A DNA stretch of 64,000 nt from Raphanus sativus. Taxonomy: Eukaryota; Streptophyta; Magnoliopsida; Brassicales; Brassicaceae. The translations under genes were made by a program, and so were the position numbers. This document shows positions 34,056 through 45,842 of this stretch, piece after piece; the stretch's first letter is position 1, and each line of letters opens with the position of its first letter. The DNA lies in the NCBI RefSeq assembly GCF_000801105.2, contig NC_079513.1, positions 23,032,273 through 23,096,272 on the forward strand. Direction: 5' to 3'. The notes under the pieces are model-generated. The model was given only the letters and a program-made list of their open reading frames with translations, ran no database searches and was not told the DNA's origin.

Positions 34056-35918
34056 TCACTTTCTTGCGGTCGTTGTCCCTTTGAACAGCTCGTTAACACG
34101 CGCCTCTATATCCTCAACACCATACTTAATGTACCTATCTGCGTTTTTCCCTATATCTCCAAGGTTCTGAAACCTTCCAATGAAGTTCCCATACGGCGGC
34201 AACAGCAGCTTAGCCAGTGAGATTCTTAGCTCCTCTCTCATCTGCTCGTCAAACACCACCCACGTCGAGTGAGCTTTACAAACCTCCTCAAACTGCGTAT
34301 TAAACTCTTTCAGCTTCTCCTTCATCGCTTTCCCTAACCCGTTCATCCCCGCCGCCGCGCTGTCCACCTTCAGCAACCCAACCATTTTATTCCACGAGCT
34401 TCTCTGATAACTCACATGGTACTGTTTCACTTTAGCGTTGTGTTTCCGAATCCAATCCTCTCCTAACAGCACCCCAAGCTCACCGTCTCTCACTTTCTGC
34501 ACAATGTATCTCCCATTGTTCATCAGAAACACATAGCTCAACGCCGGATCTTTATACACTTTGGACTTCACTTCCAGGTTACTCTCCAAAAGCTCCATGA
34601 TCCAAGACATCTGCACAGTCAACAGAGTCGAGTCTTTCGACGGCACACCGTTGCTTTCCTCAAACACTTGCTCCAACGTCTGTCTCGACCTGCACGCCGC
34701 GCGGAGGTAGTTCATCACATACCGAGTGATCGGGTGGAGCCCACCCCCGGGAACAGCGGCTTTCGCCGGATCTCTCCTGATCAGATTCTCAAGCTCCATG
34801 AATATACCTCTAACCGCCTCCCCCAACCGTTTCCAAATCGTCACAGCCTCGTTCCTAAGCACCAAGCAGAACTGATCAGAGAACACAGACTCAAACTCCG
34901 GCATCAGATCCCTCATCGTCTCGAACACGTCGAGCACCTTAAACAGCCTCTCAGGCGAACGGCTCCCGATCGCAACGGCGTCCGCGAAGTTCAGGAGCTG
35001 GATCGTGGAGCCGCGGCAGACCTCCATGAAGGAGAGATCTGCGGCGGAGGAGAATCCGAAGAAGACGCGGTCGCAGAGACGCCGCTCGCTCGGGAAGAGG
35101 ATACGTAGCGCGACGTTGGCTGCTTTGATCCAACGGTCGATCTCGTCCTCGAGCTCCTGCCACTGCATCTTGTGAACGTCCTCGATGCTGAGCTGCTTCT
35201 GAAGGCCTAGCCTCGACACGCTCTCTTCGAGAAACTCTCTCCTTGAGGCGCTGTAGACGTGCGAGCAGGCTTTCCCGAATCCAGCAGCGAGCATACGCTT
35301 GGCCATCTCGTGGAGGTCGTTGATCGTGGCGGAGGAGAGGGCGTCGATGATGAGGTCGTAGTCGGTGAGGGGCTGTGCCACGGGGATCTGAGTAGTATCG
35401 TCGTAGTCTACTTCTTCTTCTTCTTCTTCGTCTTCTTCCTCTTCGGAGTCGAAACGGTGGTTAACAGGGAAGGACTCGGCGCCGTGATCCATGAGGGATC
35501 TGAACTCCTCCTCGACGCGGAACATGGCCTGCTGCATCATGTCGTCGGCGCGTGAGAGGAGCGTGCCGATAGGTTTCTCGGAGGAGGCGTGGCTCCAGTC
35601 TCTTGTGAGGTTGACGAGCTCGTCGATGGAGTCGAGGAAGGCGGCGGAGTCGGCGGGATCGGACCAGATTGGCTGATCGGAGGCGATGAAGCGGGAGATC
35701 TGGGAGTCTAGGGAGTTGAGAGCTCGCTCGAGTGAGGCGACTCCGGATGATCCGTCGTCTCCGGGTTGGTGATCCTCGGAGAGCTTCTCGCGGGAGAATC
35801 TGCCGTCGAAGGTGGAGAAGATCTGTAAGATGTCGTCGGCCATGGATTCGTTGTGGCCTAGGGTCTTGGCTATGTGGCGCGCTACGGCGAGTAGCTTTTC
35901 TTCGCCGTTCTCCGCCAT
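34056..35918 (-). CDS. EXO70B1: exocyst subunit EXO70B1
   Basis: This single-exon gene encodes 620 residues, close to the ~624 I recall for Arabidopsis At5g58430. EXO70 subunits tether secretory vesicles to target membranes; EXO70B1 is linked in the literature to autophagy-related vacuole transport and immunity. The start MAENGEEKLLAVARHIAKTL is the family start. The N-terminal helical bundle is followed by a strongly acidic linker (about residues 155-172, mostly E and D) and the Exo70 C-terminal helical domain (about 250-610). The lack of introns is usual for most plant EXO70 genes. Its C terminus reads EARVNELFKGTTTARK. No defects were seen. Confidence 0.96.
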   Translation of the reverse strand: MAENGEEKLLAVARHIAKTLGHNESMADDILQIFSTFDGRFSREKLSEDHQPGDDGSSGVASLERALNSLDSQISRFIASDQPIWSDPADSAAFLDSIDELVNLTRDWSHASSEKPIGTLLSRADDMMQQAMFRVEEEFRSLMDHGAESFPVNHRFDSEEEEDEEEEEEVDYDDTTQIPVAQPLTDYDLIIDALSSATINDLHEMAKRMLAAGFGKACSHVYSASRREFLEESVSRLGLQKQLSIEDVHKMQWQELEDEIDRWIKAANVALRILFPSERRLCDRVFFGFSSAADLSFMEVCRGSTIQLLNFADAVAIGSRSPERLFKVLDVFETMRDLMPEFESVFSDQFCLVLRNEAVTIWKRLGEAVRGIFMELENLIRRDPAKAAVPGGGLHPITRYVMNYLRAACRSRQTLEQVFEESNGVPSKDSTLLTVQMSWIMELLESNLEVKSKVYKDPALSYVFLMNNGRYIVQKVRDGELGVLLGEDWIRKHNAKVKQYHVSYQRSSWNKMVGLLKVDSAAAGMNGLGKAMKEKLKEFNTQFEEVCKAHSTWVVFDEQMREELRISLAKLLLPPYGNFIGRFQNLGDIGKNADRYIKYGVEDIEARVNELFKGTTTARK

Positions 35919-36382
35919 GAGGTGTGAAAGCAGTAGAGAGTTTTCTCTATGTTGTCAGAGTCAGAGAGCGAGATCGACGGGGGAAGCAAGGAATCGAAGA
36001 CGAAGAAAGTTCAGAGGAAGGGAGGAAGAAGACTGGATGGATAGAAACTTGTGCAATGACGAAAGTAACCCTCAAGACAGACGCTAGCTTTGACTTGGCC
36101 GTGTTGTGTGAAAGTGGCATGGGCGTGTAATATAAAAGTTTCCGTGACTTCACTAACACTGGTAGGTAGCTTAGCATTGTTTTTAACCGGGTAGGTGGGT
36201 AAACCGGCCGGTTTGATGAAACTAGATTGATGGAGCTTGGCAAGCTTAATTCATATCAAAATTATGTCTTGTGGTATGGATGGCAATGCAATATCAGAGA
36301 TGGTTATGGTTATGGCCCTTATGGAGAAGCAATTTAGCAAAGAATCAGAGGTTGGAAGTTTCGTCTTTGAAGCACTGAAAAC

Positions 36383-36505
36383 ATGGAGCAAAAAGCAGAT
36401 TCAGCACGTAAAACAGTCAAGAGAGACCTCAGTGAGTTTCTCCAGCTCTGTGAATATAAGAGAAAGCTACTGGAAACACTCAAACAATCGATGTCCCATC
36501 TTTGA
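36383..36505 (+). other. unrecognised 40-codon open frame
   Basis: A short frame (MEQKADSARKTVKRDLSEFL, then QLCEYKRKLLETLKQSMSHL) has the charged, helical look of real protein and unbiased codon texture. It is alone between EXO70B1 and the zinc-finger gene, and the sequence before it reads less well. It may be the last exon of a lost gene (SNX2A and an N-acetyltransferase subunit are expected near here) or chance. No family was recognised. Confidence 0.3.
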
Positions 36506-36636
36506 TTCTCTTAATCATAAGAACACTTTAGACAGAAACGTGGCTACTTTTTCTTTCGCTATTTCATACTGAGAACACATTCAAGACACAAACAGGGAGA
36601 ATGATGATGTTTTAGTACACAAATGCTACTCAATTA

Positions 36637-37346
36637 CTATGCAACAAACTTCTGACAACGAGTATCCTTGTGAATGTTTTGACAACGGATACAACAAAAA
36701 CGCATCCCACATAAGCAGCAATTATATCCTGCAATGTACCCACAGACTGAACAGAAATGGCGACGAGAAGACGAACTCGGAGGTCCCACGGCCGCTTTCA
36801 AGTAACTCGGCAAATGCGACGGTGAAGATTCCAAATTTGTCTGAAAGAGAACCATATTAGCTTAGCTTAGCTGCAGAAACGATAACAAAGAGTTAATTAC
36901 ATTACCTCCTGCAAGAGCTCAGTGAAGGACTTGGGAGCTTTACGAGCCTCCAATGCTTTCGCTTGTCGAGTTTTACGCTTTGATCCCTTGTATTGCTTCT
37001 TCTGCACGTAACCTGCAACAAACCAAAACATGAACTACAGATCACAGAGACAGAAAACTAAGATAATTTACCGAGATCATCGTCTTCGTCAAGAGAGGTT
37101 TCTTCATCATCGTTCAAATCAACCACCTCCACAGCTCCATTATCGTTCTCCAAAGCTTCCAGCCGTGCAATAGCAGCCTATAAATTAACCATTAGAAAGA
37201 CAACTGAAGTTTTTTTTTCTTTTTCTTTACGAAATCAAAAAACGCACCTGCGTTCGATTGTCGTTGCTTGTAAGAGCCGCCGCCATCTTCGAAGCAACCT
37301 TACGAGTCCGACTCGATACTCGACGATTCGCCATTTCTTCCTCCAT
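36637..37346 (-). CDS. SWC6: SEF/SWC6-like zinc-finger HIT protein
   Basis: Four exons (37248-37346, 37072-37177, 36906-37012, 36637-36840) join in phase to 171 residues, the length I recall for Arabidopsis SEF/SWC6 (At5g37055). It starts MEEEMANRRVSSRTRKVASK, has an acidic middle (LNDDEETSLDEDDDLG), a basic helix (KGSKRKTRQAKALEARKAPK), and ends with a HIT zinc finger: CSVCGYIAGYNCCLCGMRFC, then CIRCQNIHKDTRC and QKFVA. SWC6 is a subunit of the SWR1 chromatin remodeller, which deposits histone H2A.Z and affects flowering time. The finger's Cys/His ligands are all present. Its Arabidopsis homologue is far away on chromosome 5, so this copy appears to have moved, or its block differs. Confidence 0.93.
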
Positions 37347-37461
37347 TCCGCAGAGAAGATGCAGATTACCGGCGACGGTGGAAGCGCAGCTGCGGCGTAT
37401 TCGTGGGGAATTGAATACGGTGACTCTTTTGGGTCTGGTCTGACAGATAGTTTTATTCAGA

Positions 37462-37490
37462 TTCTATAAAGGCCCATTGGGCTTGTGCTT
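37462..37490 (-). promoter_or_regulatory. Site II pair upstream of SWC6
   Basis: AAAGGCCCATTGGGCTTG at about 37469-37486 holds two TGGGCC/T-type words facing each other, about 125 bp upstream of the minus-strand start codon. Such Site II pairs are typical of promoters active in dividing cells. Confidence 0.55.
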
Positions 37491-38693
37491 TAATAATTTA
37501 TAAAAATGTATACTATCATTTATCATTTGAGAAGTGAATTAGATACATAATTTTATTCCATGTAAATTAAAAAATATAAATAAATACACATATGAATTAA
37601 ATTACATTTGAAATTTTTGAATTCAACAATTCTATACAATAAAATATCATGTTTAATAAAAAAACTATTTTTTCTTTTGGAAGAATCTAGATTTGATTAA
37701 AAAATATTATTTTGAAATTGTTATTGGATAATGAATCTAAATCTCTAAATTTTATAATATAATAAAAAAAATTAAGTAGCTTTAAAGTATCACGTTATTG
37801 GTAACTGTATTTAAAGTATCCTTAATAAGTGATTTTAGACTCTAATGTTATTGGTTCTTATATTTATATTTTTATCTTTAGAAAATTTAAAATTCATTGT
37901 TATTCAATTAAAGATTTAAATAAATATCTCAAATCTTGTGTTATCATGTTTGATAGAATTTTATAATCAATTTGATTCGAAATATTTTGAAGGAGTTTGA
38001 ATTTTCTTTTATGTGAAAATATAGTTCAATTCAAATATGACATTTCATCTTCAAATTTTATAAACCAAAATTTATCTAATGAAGAGAATCAAAAGTCAGT
38101 GAACCAAATTATCTAATGGATTAAATAAAAAGAACATATAACAAAGTAGAACTTAAGCTATAATAATCACGAAGCTAGTCATATTTAAAGACAAGAGAAA
38201 AAAAATATATATAAAGAGTTGTTATTGGTTGTATAAGTTGACATCAATTTTACAAGACTTAAAAGATATGATATTTCATATATTTTGATTCAGTTTACAA
38301 TTCAAAATACATGATTTCACTAAAATTTTAAATTATTTTTCAAACAAATTAAAAAAATCGATGTAAAGAACTCTATTTTAAGAAGATTTTAGTCTGAAAT
38401 TTTAAGAAAATATTAGTAAGAATATAAACTGAGATTATAATACATAAACCCACATAAAACTACATCATCACAAAGAACACTAATATATGAAAGAACGTAG
38501 AAATTTATATAAATAATATGAATTAGGTAGATCATGTTATTCCATGTAAATTAATAAGAGATAAATCAAATACACGTATAAAATAAAATATGAATAAATA
38601 TTTAAATTACCGAGTTCGTGGTGAGAAACATGAGGCGACTATTCCAAAGATTATGCTCTCAAATGTTTATTTTTTTCTTTCCCTCGCAAAATA
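37491..38693. other. AT-rich spacer with diverged direct repeat
   Basis: No gene is seen. A diverged direct repeat shares GAATTAG(A/G)TA...TTATTCCATGTAAATTAA at about 37535-37610 and 38520-38600, roughly 985 bp apart. This could be the terminal repeats of a decayed element, but nothing coding lies between them. Confidence 0.4.
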
Positions 38694-39430
38694 TAAATTA
38701 GTGAAATGAGTCTAATGACCGGGTATTTGGATTTTAAAAACAAGGGAAAAAAGCCATAAGACTTAGGCCTGGGTATTCGTATCGTCGGGTCGGGTTCGGG
38801 TCGGGTCCTTTCGGATCCGGATATTTCGGGTCTAGGAGTTTAGGAGCCGACAGGGTCATTTTAAATTTTCGGTTACAGGTCGGTTCGGGTCATACCGAGT
38901 CCGGATCGGGTCGGGTCTTAGATAGTTGGATCCATTCGGTTAACTAGAATTTATCGGTTTGGTTCTGGATCGGATTCGGGTCGGGTTTGGTTCGGATACG
39001 ACCTAAAAAATACCTAAAAATACAAAAAAAACATGTAAAAATATTAATATATCCGAAAATATTTGACATTTTATTTAAAATTTTTGTTTTTATTATATTA
39101 AAATGTGTGTATATACTAAACTATGTAAGATAAAACAATAATTGGTTGTCTCCTAATGGTTGACCCCTTTGATCTGTAGACAAATAACCCGTCTTCGACT
39201 CTCCTTCAATACATTTTATTTAATTTACATTATTAATTCGGGTACCCATCGGGTTCCGGGTTAGGGTCGGGTTGGGTCCAAGACCCACGGGTCCTTTACA
39301 ACAAGACCCGATAGGGTAGTTTGATCGGATCAGTTCCTACCCGGACTGAGTTTTTTCGGGTCGGTTTCGGGTCGGATCTTCGGGTCCGGGTAAAATGCCC
39401 AGACCTAATTAGACTCATTTCACTAATTTA
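38694..39430. repeat. perfect 23-bp inverted repeat around a MITE
   Basis: TAAATTAGTGAAATGAGTCT plus AAT at 38694-38716 recurs exactly inverted at 39408-39430. The pair encloses the hAT-like element 38764-39407 and 47 bp of extra sequence on its left. The right arm overlaps that element's target duplication. Perfect identity in such decayed surroundings points to a recent inverted duplication of flanking DNA during insertion or repair. Confidence 0.8.
38764..39407. mobile_element. hAT-like MITE with TCGGGTCGGGT repeats, 644 bp
   Basis: The left end is TAGGCCTGGGTATTCG and the right end reads back TAGGTCTGGGCATTTT (13 of 16). Flanks are ATAAGACT (38756-38763) and ATTAGACT (39408-39415), an 8-bp duplication with one mismatch. 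Both ends carry GGGTCGGGT-type words, orientated so that the element can fold back. It has no coding capacity. Confidence 0.78.
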
Positions 39431-39698
39431 TTGTTTTTTAGAGAAAAAAAAACTAGACCCTAAATAACAAAGAAGAAGACGACGGCAACGTTCACAAACC
39501 CTAGCTAAAATTTGAGGGAAAATATTACTTGGATCAAATCAAGACATCAGAAAAAAGAAAGCTTCAATGAAGCTCTTTATTAAGTACCGAAAGCGGTAAG
39601 GCTCCTCTCTGATCTGATCTTCTCTCCTTCCTTACTTACTCGCTCAATCTTATCGTTGCGCTCAGTTCTGCCATCAATCATCACTCAACCTTCTATGC

Positions 39699-41339
39699 AT
39701 GTTCGATTTTTGTAATAATCGTATCAGGTTAGGTCTCTCGTCTAGATCGGGAGAAGGAGTTGTTATCAGAGGAGAAGATAGGATAAGCTTATTACCCGAA
39801 CCGTTGTTATGTCACATACTCAGCTTTCTCACCACTGAGCAAGCTGTTTGGACAAGTGTCTTGTCCTCTAGATGGAGACATCTCTGGAAATGGGTTCCTA
39901 GGTTAGAACTAGACACCTATGATTTCACAAACGACCAGGTCTGTACGGATTTCATCCACGAGTTTCTTGCTTTCCAAGGCAAGTCCTACTTGCGTGACTT
40001 CAAGTTAAGCATCGACCATGATGCCTCTAACAGCGATGTTTCTCTCTACGTGCCGTGTCTCGGTAGAGTGTTGGATATGCGGAAGCTTGAACGTTTCCAA
40101 GTCGAGAATAAGTTTGGACATGGTATCATTCTTTACATCCGGTTAACTCTTTCCGCGTGCGAGGCGTTGGTATGCTTAAAGCTCCATTTTGTTTGCCTGA
40201 ACGAGTTCGTGTCTCTCTCCTTGCCCTGTCTCAAGATCATGTTCTTGGAAGACGTCATTCTCCCTAGCGACGCGGCCGCAGAGGCTCTCATCTCCTGCTC
40301 TCCTGTCCTAGAAGTTTTGAAAATATGCCTCAGTAAATATGATTCTGTGGTAGCGTTACGTGTCCGGTCGCTCTCGCTAAAGAGCTTCGCTTTAAGACGA
40401 GTGGAGCCTTTGTGCGCTCGTGGACGTTCGGTTGTGGAGCCTTTTTACGTTCGTGGATGTTCGGTTGTGATCGACACCCCGAAGCTTGAGTGTCTGAGTC
40501 TCATGGATTACTACCATTTCAAGAGCTTTAAGATAATCAGTGTGGCTGAGTCTTTCAAGGTTGATATTGGTGTCGAGTTTGACCTGATGAGTGATTACTT
40601 GTCGGAAACAAAGATCATCTGCAATCTTGTCAAGAATCTTTCATGTGTTAAAGATATGACCTTATCATGGAAAACTCTGGAGGTAATATAATAAACTCAT
40701 GACAATCCAATTATAGTGTTTTGTTTTTCTTTTATTAATCTCATTTTGTTTGTGCTCTTCTCTTTGCTTACAGTTTATATATATTTACCCAATCCCCAAA
40801 CTTCATGACTTGACTCGTTTGCGTGCCACTATGTGCTTAAACTCATCCTCTAATCTATTGCCAACCGTTCTTGAGAGCTGCCCCAATCTGAAACACTTGA
40901 TCTTGGTAAACAATTTTGCCTTAATAAACCTTTCAAGTTCTGAGATTAGTCCTGGTTTTTATTGAATTCTGTCTGATTTGTGTTTTTGCAGGAATTGGTT
41001 ATTGATTCTCCGTATGCAAGGAGTAGTAGACTCTCCACTGTGCCGCTGCCTCGTTGTTTGGTGTCGTCCCTTGAATCAGTTGAAATGGAAAGCCCGGTCA
41101 CGGAGATTGCTACTGAACTGAGATTGGCTAGATACTTTATGAAGAAGTCGAAGACACTCAAGAAACTCGTGCTACGTTTGAATCATGAGTCTACTGGAGA
41201 GAAACACAAGCCTGGTGTCTTGGAACGACTCATGACATACTCAAGGCGCTGTAGTTTGTCTCAGTTCGAAGTTCTTCCAGTGGTTCCAACTCCGAAACCA
41301 TGGCCTGGGTATGTTTATGTAAAATCCAATAGGTTCTAA
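39699..41339 (+). CDS. F-box/FBD/LRR protein, copy 1
   Basis: This F-box protein is probably the substrate-binding part of an SCF ubiquitin ligase. The F-box reads DRISLLPEPLLCHILSFLTT then SSRWRHLWKWVPRLELD. Degenerate leucine-rich repeats follow (CEALVCLKLHF, SLSLPCLKIMFLEDV, CSPVLEVLKI, CPNLKHLIL), and the FBD domain closes it (LSSLESVEM-like VSSLESVEMESPVTEIATEL, then KKSKTLKKLVLRLNHES). Exons are 39699-40682, 40774-40905 and 40992-41339 (about 487 residues). An alternative first exon at 39567-39597 (MKLFIKYRKR) splices in phase to 39728 and is equally likely. The substrate is unknown; the class expands fast in crucifers. I do not recall it at this place in Arabidopsis. It is the full-length member of the duplicated pair. 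Confidence 0.85.
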
Positions 41340-41764
41340 AGGCTGGTATGGCTTTAAGACTGATCATTTGGTTTGATTGTGATTTTTTTAGTCTCTTTAT
41401 TAAACTTTTGTCTCAAGATTATGCACTTAGAATGTTTCTATCGCTAATATCATGTTCTTGGTTTGATTATAAGCCATTTGATAATGACGTAGAGTTTATG
41501 TGTATGTAGCACTTGTTGAGTCTGCCGTCAACAAGACAGCTAAAAAGTAGTTGTAATCAATACAAGTGCTTTGGTAATTGTTAGTATTTAATTATATTCG
41601 TTTTTGTTTCCTTAAATATTTCGCAAAACTCATTGTATAAAAAAATAGTTTTTGATTAATAAATAAACCCTAAAGCTTTTTCACTTCATCTAACCACCTT
41701 TCACAACTAAGGTTTAGTGAAAATAAAAAGAAACCTAACCAAGTATAAAAACTTTCTAAACAAA

Positions 41765-44439
41765 TCATCTATAACACGACCAAGAAGACACTAAACTCTT
41801 ATAATCAAACTTGCCATTCAAGAAAGCGTCACCACCCTTACGGTTCCTCACCTGTTGCTGCACCACTAACACCGAACCATCCGACGCAAATATACTCCCA
41901 GCCACAGTTTCTCCTATCACTCCAAGCTGGTGGTTCTCGCTCCACTCCGAAAGCCCTTCTAAAATCTTCGGATTGATTCCTTCTCTCTTCCCCGTTATCC
42001 ACAGATCGTAGTCGTTGACGTTCATCGCTTGAATCGCAGCTAAAGTCTCCGCACCGTTCTTGACCACAACCTCCTTGTAACTAACCCTATCTTTACCTTC
42101 GTTCTTGACCCAAAACCACGTCACCACCCCATCGTCCAGCTTCTTCTCCTTCTCGTCCTCTCCTTCGTGGTTGAACGCTAAAAACCTGATCACCGTCAAG
42201 GTTATGTCCGGGTTCACAGTCATCCTATCGGCTAGATGGAGAGCTTCTCTGTTATCAGCCCCTCCTAGGAACAGAACAACAAAACGGTACGTTTCTTGTC
42301 TCACACGGCTCAAAGAATTTGAACGTTGCTGGTCATCCAAGGACCGAAACACCGCGTTTCTAAGCCGTCCCTTGTCGTAGTAAATACAAACCGAGCATGG
42401 CGTGTGCGCCAAGACATCCGCGTTCACGGACAACATCCCGGAGCTACGTAGCTCTGTAGGTGCAGCATCGTCGAGACGCTCTTTCTGATAAGGCAAGAGA
42501 ATGAAAGCTGTTTTCTTGGTCAACGCTAGCTCGCAAATGTCTTGGTACATTAGACGCTTTGGAGCATGAGCAGTGTAGGCGTGAAGCGTTACGCATTCAT
42601 CTCTATTCTCTTGGTACAACCTAAAGGCGCTTTGCACCTTGTCAACACGTCTGCTTCGGATACGTTCATGATGCTCTTCTTCCTCCTCCTCCTCAACGTC
42701 TTTCTCTTCTATAAAAACCGGTGAAGCTCGTCCCATGAGTTCCACTAACTGGATAGCGTATATAGCAAAAGGGCTACTTGTGGTGGGGTAAGCTAGGTCA
42801 AGGAACGTGATTAAACCGGGCAATGCTTCGTAGTCAGACACGGCGAGAACCAAACCCATCTCGGTTGACGGTGGAGTGTGCTGGATGGTGCGGTGCTTGA
42901 CGATCCTGTAAGGACGGTTTGGATCGTAAAGGAAGCTGATAAGAGGCGTTGATATACCGGTAATCACAAGCGTTTGCAAAACCAAAACAGTGAAACCGGC
43001 TAAACCGACGATACGTTTGTCTATCCAATGCAAGTAGAGTAACATATCAATCTGGCCTCTCAAGTTCATCATGAGACCGAGAGTGAGACTGTCTCTAGTA
43101 GGGACTTTAAAGAAGACAGCAGCAGCAACGACGGCGATGAACTTAGTGATGAATCCAACGATGACCATGTAGACGAGGGGAGAGAGCTCTTGGTCCCAAA
43201 TATCGTTGGTAAGTAAGTAAACATTAGTGTTCAAACCCACCAAACCAAAGGAGAAAGGCATCAGGAACTCATGAATGAAAGTCTCGCTCCTAATAGCCAA
43301 CGTGGAACCTAGAGGTGGACCGTGAGGGACAACCAACCCTAGCCAAATGGGTCCCACGCCTATAGACAAACCAAGCATGTCCGTGAGGAAACAAGCGACA
43401 AGAACACCCATGAGAATCATCACTATATAGTTTTGGTCCACGAGTTTCCCCTCTGGAGTTTGTGCAACCACCCACTCAAGAGCTCCTCTCACAACCAAAA
43501 GCATAAAACCACTGAAGATCACAACCGATACAAGGTACCAAACGATAGCCATGGCTCCTCCTCCGTCACCATGCATCATGGCTTCGAAAAAAGTAAGCAC
43601 CAGGATCGCTGCCATGTCTCCAAGAAGAGCCACCGACATGGCGAACTTCCCCACCTCGGAGTTGACAAGGTTCATGCCTCTTAAGATGGTGTAGATGACA
43701 GGGAAAGAACTGAAAGCTAACCCAAACGCAATAGCTCCAATGGACGATATCTTCCTCATGTTTTTATCCATTTTGTGACGCATGGCCATCCCTGTGACCC
43801 CAACGCAAAACGCAGGGATTACAACACCTATTGCAGCAATGTACTTGTGCTTTCTTGGGGACTTTGCAACGGATGTAACATCGGTCTTGGCTGCAGTGAT
43901 GAAGAAGAAGTAAAAGAAGCCCATTAGTCCCAAGTTTGCACATATGTAGTTCGAAATAGGTGGGAACACGTAGTAGTTGAAGTTTCTGCTTCCTCCTAGC
44001 ATCGACGGTCCTACCATCATTCCACCCTTCAAAAAAACGTAAAACCATTCTTTTATTAATTATATTAAAAAAAAAATTATATTCAATAAAATTCAAGACT
44101 TTAAAAAAAATTTATAGTAAAAGGATTAATGATACGAACAATGATCTCGCAGACGATACGTGGTTGACGTAGAGGTCGTAGGAGGAAGCAAGTGGTTTTG
44201 ATGAAAAGAATTATAATAACTGCTTCAAGCAAAAAAGTTGAAAATGCATAGTTCATAGCATTTTCGCCTCTGAACATTCCAAATGGTTGCTTACTGTGAA
44301 TCTGCCGGCACACCACTGGAAGTCTGGCTGAGAAGGCTCGAGTGCTGACCTGGCCGCCTGTGTCTGGATTCTCCGGCCAGAACCCGAGATGGACTGGCAG
44401 GAGAATCTGGTCATTGTTGTTGGGGAAGTATCTTACCAT
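41765..44439 (-). CDS. CHX25: CHX25-like cation/H+ exchanger, copy 1
   Basis: This is a CPA2-family cation/proton antiporter, an endomembrane or plasma-membrane protein thought to move K+ against H+. Exons 44140-44439 and 41765-44026 join (ATT|GGT) to about 853 residues, near the ~857 I recall for Arabidopsis CHX25 (At5g58460). The start MVRYFPNNNDQILLPVHLGF is the first Met after an in-frame stop. About twelve membrane spans fill residues ~75-480, with conserved GPSMLGG, SFPVIYTILR, FLTDMLGLSIGVGPIWLGL, and the end-of-domain GLMMNLRGQIDML. A ~370-residue cytosolic tail follows, with a Glu run (EEKDVEEEEEEEHH) and universal-stress-like segments (FILLPYQKERL, TPCSVCIYYDKGRL). Both copies are intact and seemingly identical in protein. 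Confidence 0.93.
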
Positions 44440-45842
44440 GTAAACTATTCTTGCAGATCACGTTTGCTTTATCTAAAGGAAAACGATAGTGATCTCACTA
44501 CAGAGAAAGAAGACACTAGATCCAAGATTGATGTTCTTTCTGAAAGAGATGTGGACATGCGTTATTTTGGGAACAATTCTAGTGTTTGCTTACTCTTTAT
44601 TTTCTTCTTAAGTGTTTACTATTTTGTCTCAAAAATACGTCACAATAACTCTATTTTCTTGTAGTTTCTGACAGCTTTTGTTTTGTGGTATCTACGTTCA
44701 TGATGTATATTTAACATATTTAGAGAATCCATCGAATTGAAGTGCATTCTTTTGGATTTCTTTTTTTTTATCAGATATTTCAAAAGACAAATACATATTT
44801 ATGCTTTTCTCTTTTATTCTTTCTGTCAGAAAATATCTGGACTTTGAAAAGTGTAAATTAAAGTATGTTTCTTTTCATATGAAATGCTGAAAAAACTGAG
44901 AAAAACGGAAATGTGTATAGATTTAAACTTTCCTAGCTTGTTTTTTTTTTGAACAACTCAAACTTTCCTAGCTTTGTTTCTATTTTCTTTACAGTGTTAA
45001 GGAACATGCAAGGTTAATGTGGAAAATGTCACTTCTTTGGAACACTGGAAAATATCACTTAATTCCTTCAATTATGCAGTAGCACTTCCTGATATAGATG
45101 TGTTCATTCTCCATTATATGAGTATTTTCCCTTTCTTGTATATATAACATTATTGTCGTAAATAATATTTTGAAATGACATTACTCTATTGTCATAAGTT
45201 ATATTTTGAAATGAAAGAAATATAGATCCATCCACATTCCAATATTTAATGCATCATCGCTTTTGCGTTCTTCCACATACTCAGTGTCTGGTGGTCCAAC
45301 CGACGATTTGTTGCCGTGCTGAGTTATGCGCCGTAGAGAACATAAAAGCTTAGCTACCAAAACACTATTGTATAAAACATTATTGTATTGTGGAGCCGGT
45401 CGCAGTCGCTACACTATATATCTAGAAGAATTTCATTGTTAAATAGTACTTTCATATAATCCTACGAAGTGTAATGGTCCAAGACGAACCTATAAATCAT
45501 CGTTTATTATATGTAATCTTAATGAAAAAGAATAATAACGAATCTTGTGCTATAATATATGCTAACGCTCTCCAGCATGAAATCATGAATGATATCTTCT
45601 CTCAGCTTACTATTTTTTGGTAAATAATATAAAAAACATTTGTGGTGGGTATGGGAATGCATTAAACATGTGGTTAATATTAGAAAGATTCGTACATTAT
45701 TGGGTACTTGAGACTATAAAATACTATAAATATACAGCAACGTGATCCACGACCAGTACTTTAACATCACATTACATATATATAACACATGGAGTCTAAA
45801 GAGGAAGATGCATATGCATGCAAATCTCAGGGGGTCTAGTTG
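44440..45842. other. spacer between CHX and MIR390, copy 1
   Basis: This 1.4 kb is the shared upstream region of CHX (leftward) and the MIR390 gene (rightward). A TATA-like ACTATAAATATA at 45722-45733 lies about 130 bp before the miRNA and could be its promoter. No other gene is seen. Confidence 0.5.
45722..45733 (+). promoter_or_regulatory. putative MIR390 TATA box, copy 1
   Basis: ACTATAAATATA is preceded by a similar TATAAAATAC; either could serve as TATA box for a primary transcript starting about 25-35 bp downstream, roughly 95 bp before the mature miRNA. The same sequence is present in copy 2. Confidence 0.45.

Noticed and set aside
34668..35163. Long plus-strand frames opposite EXO70B1
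   Set aside because: They are antisense shadows of a GC-richer coding exon without protein-like sequence.
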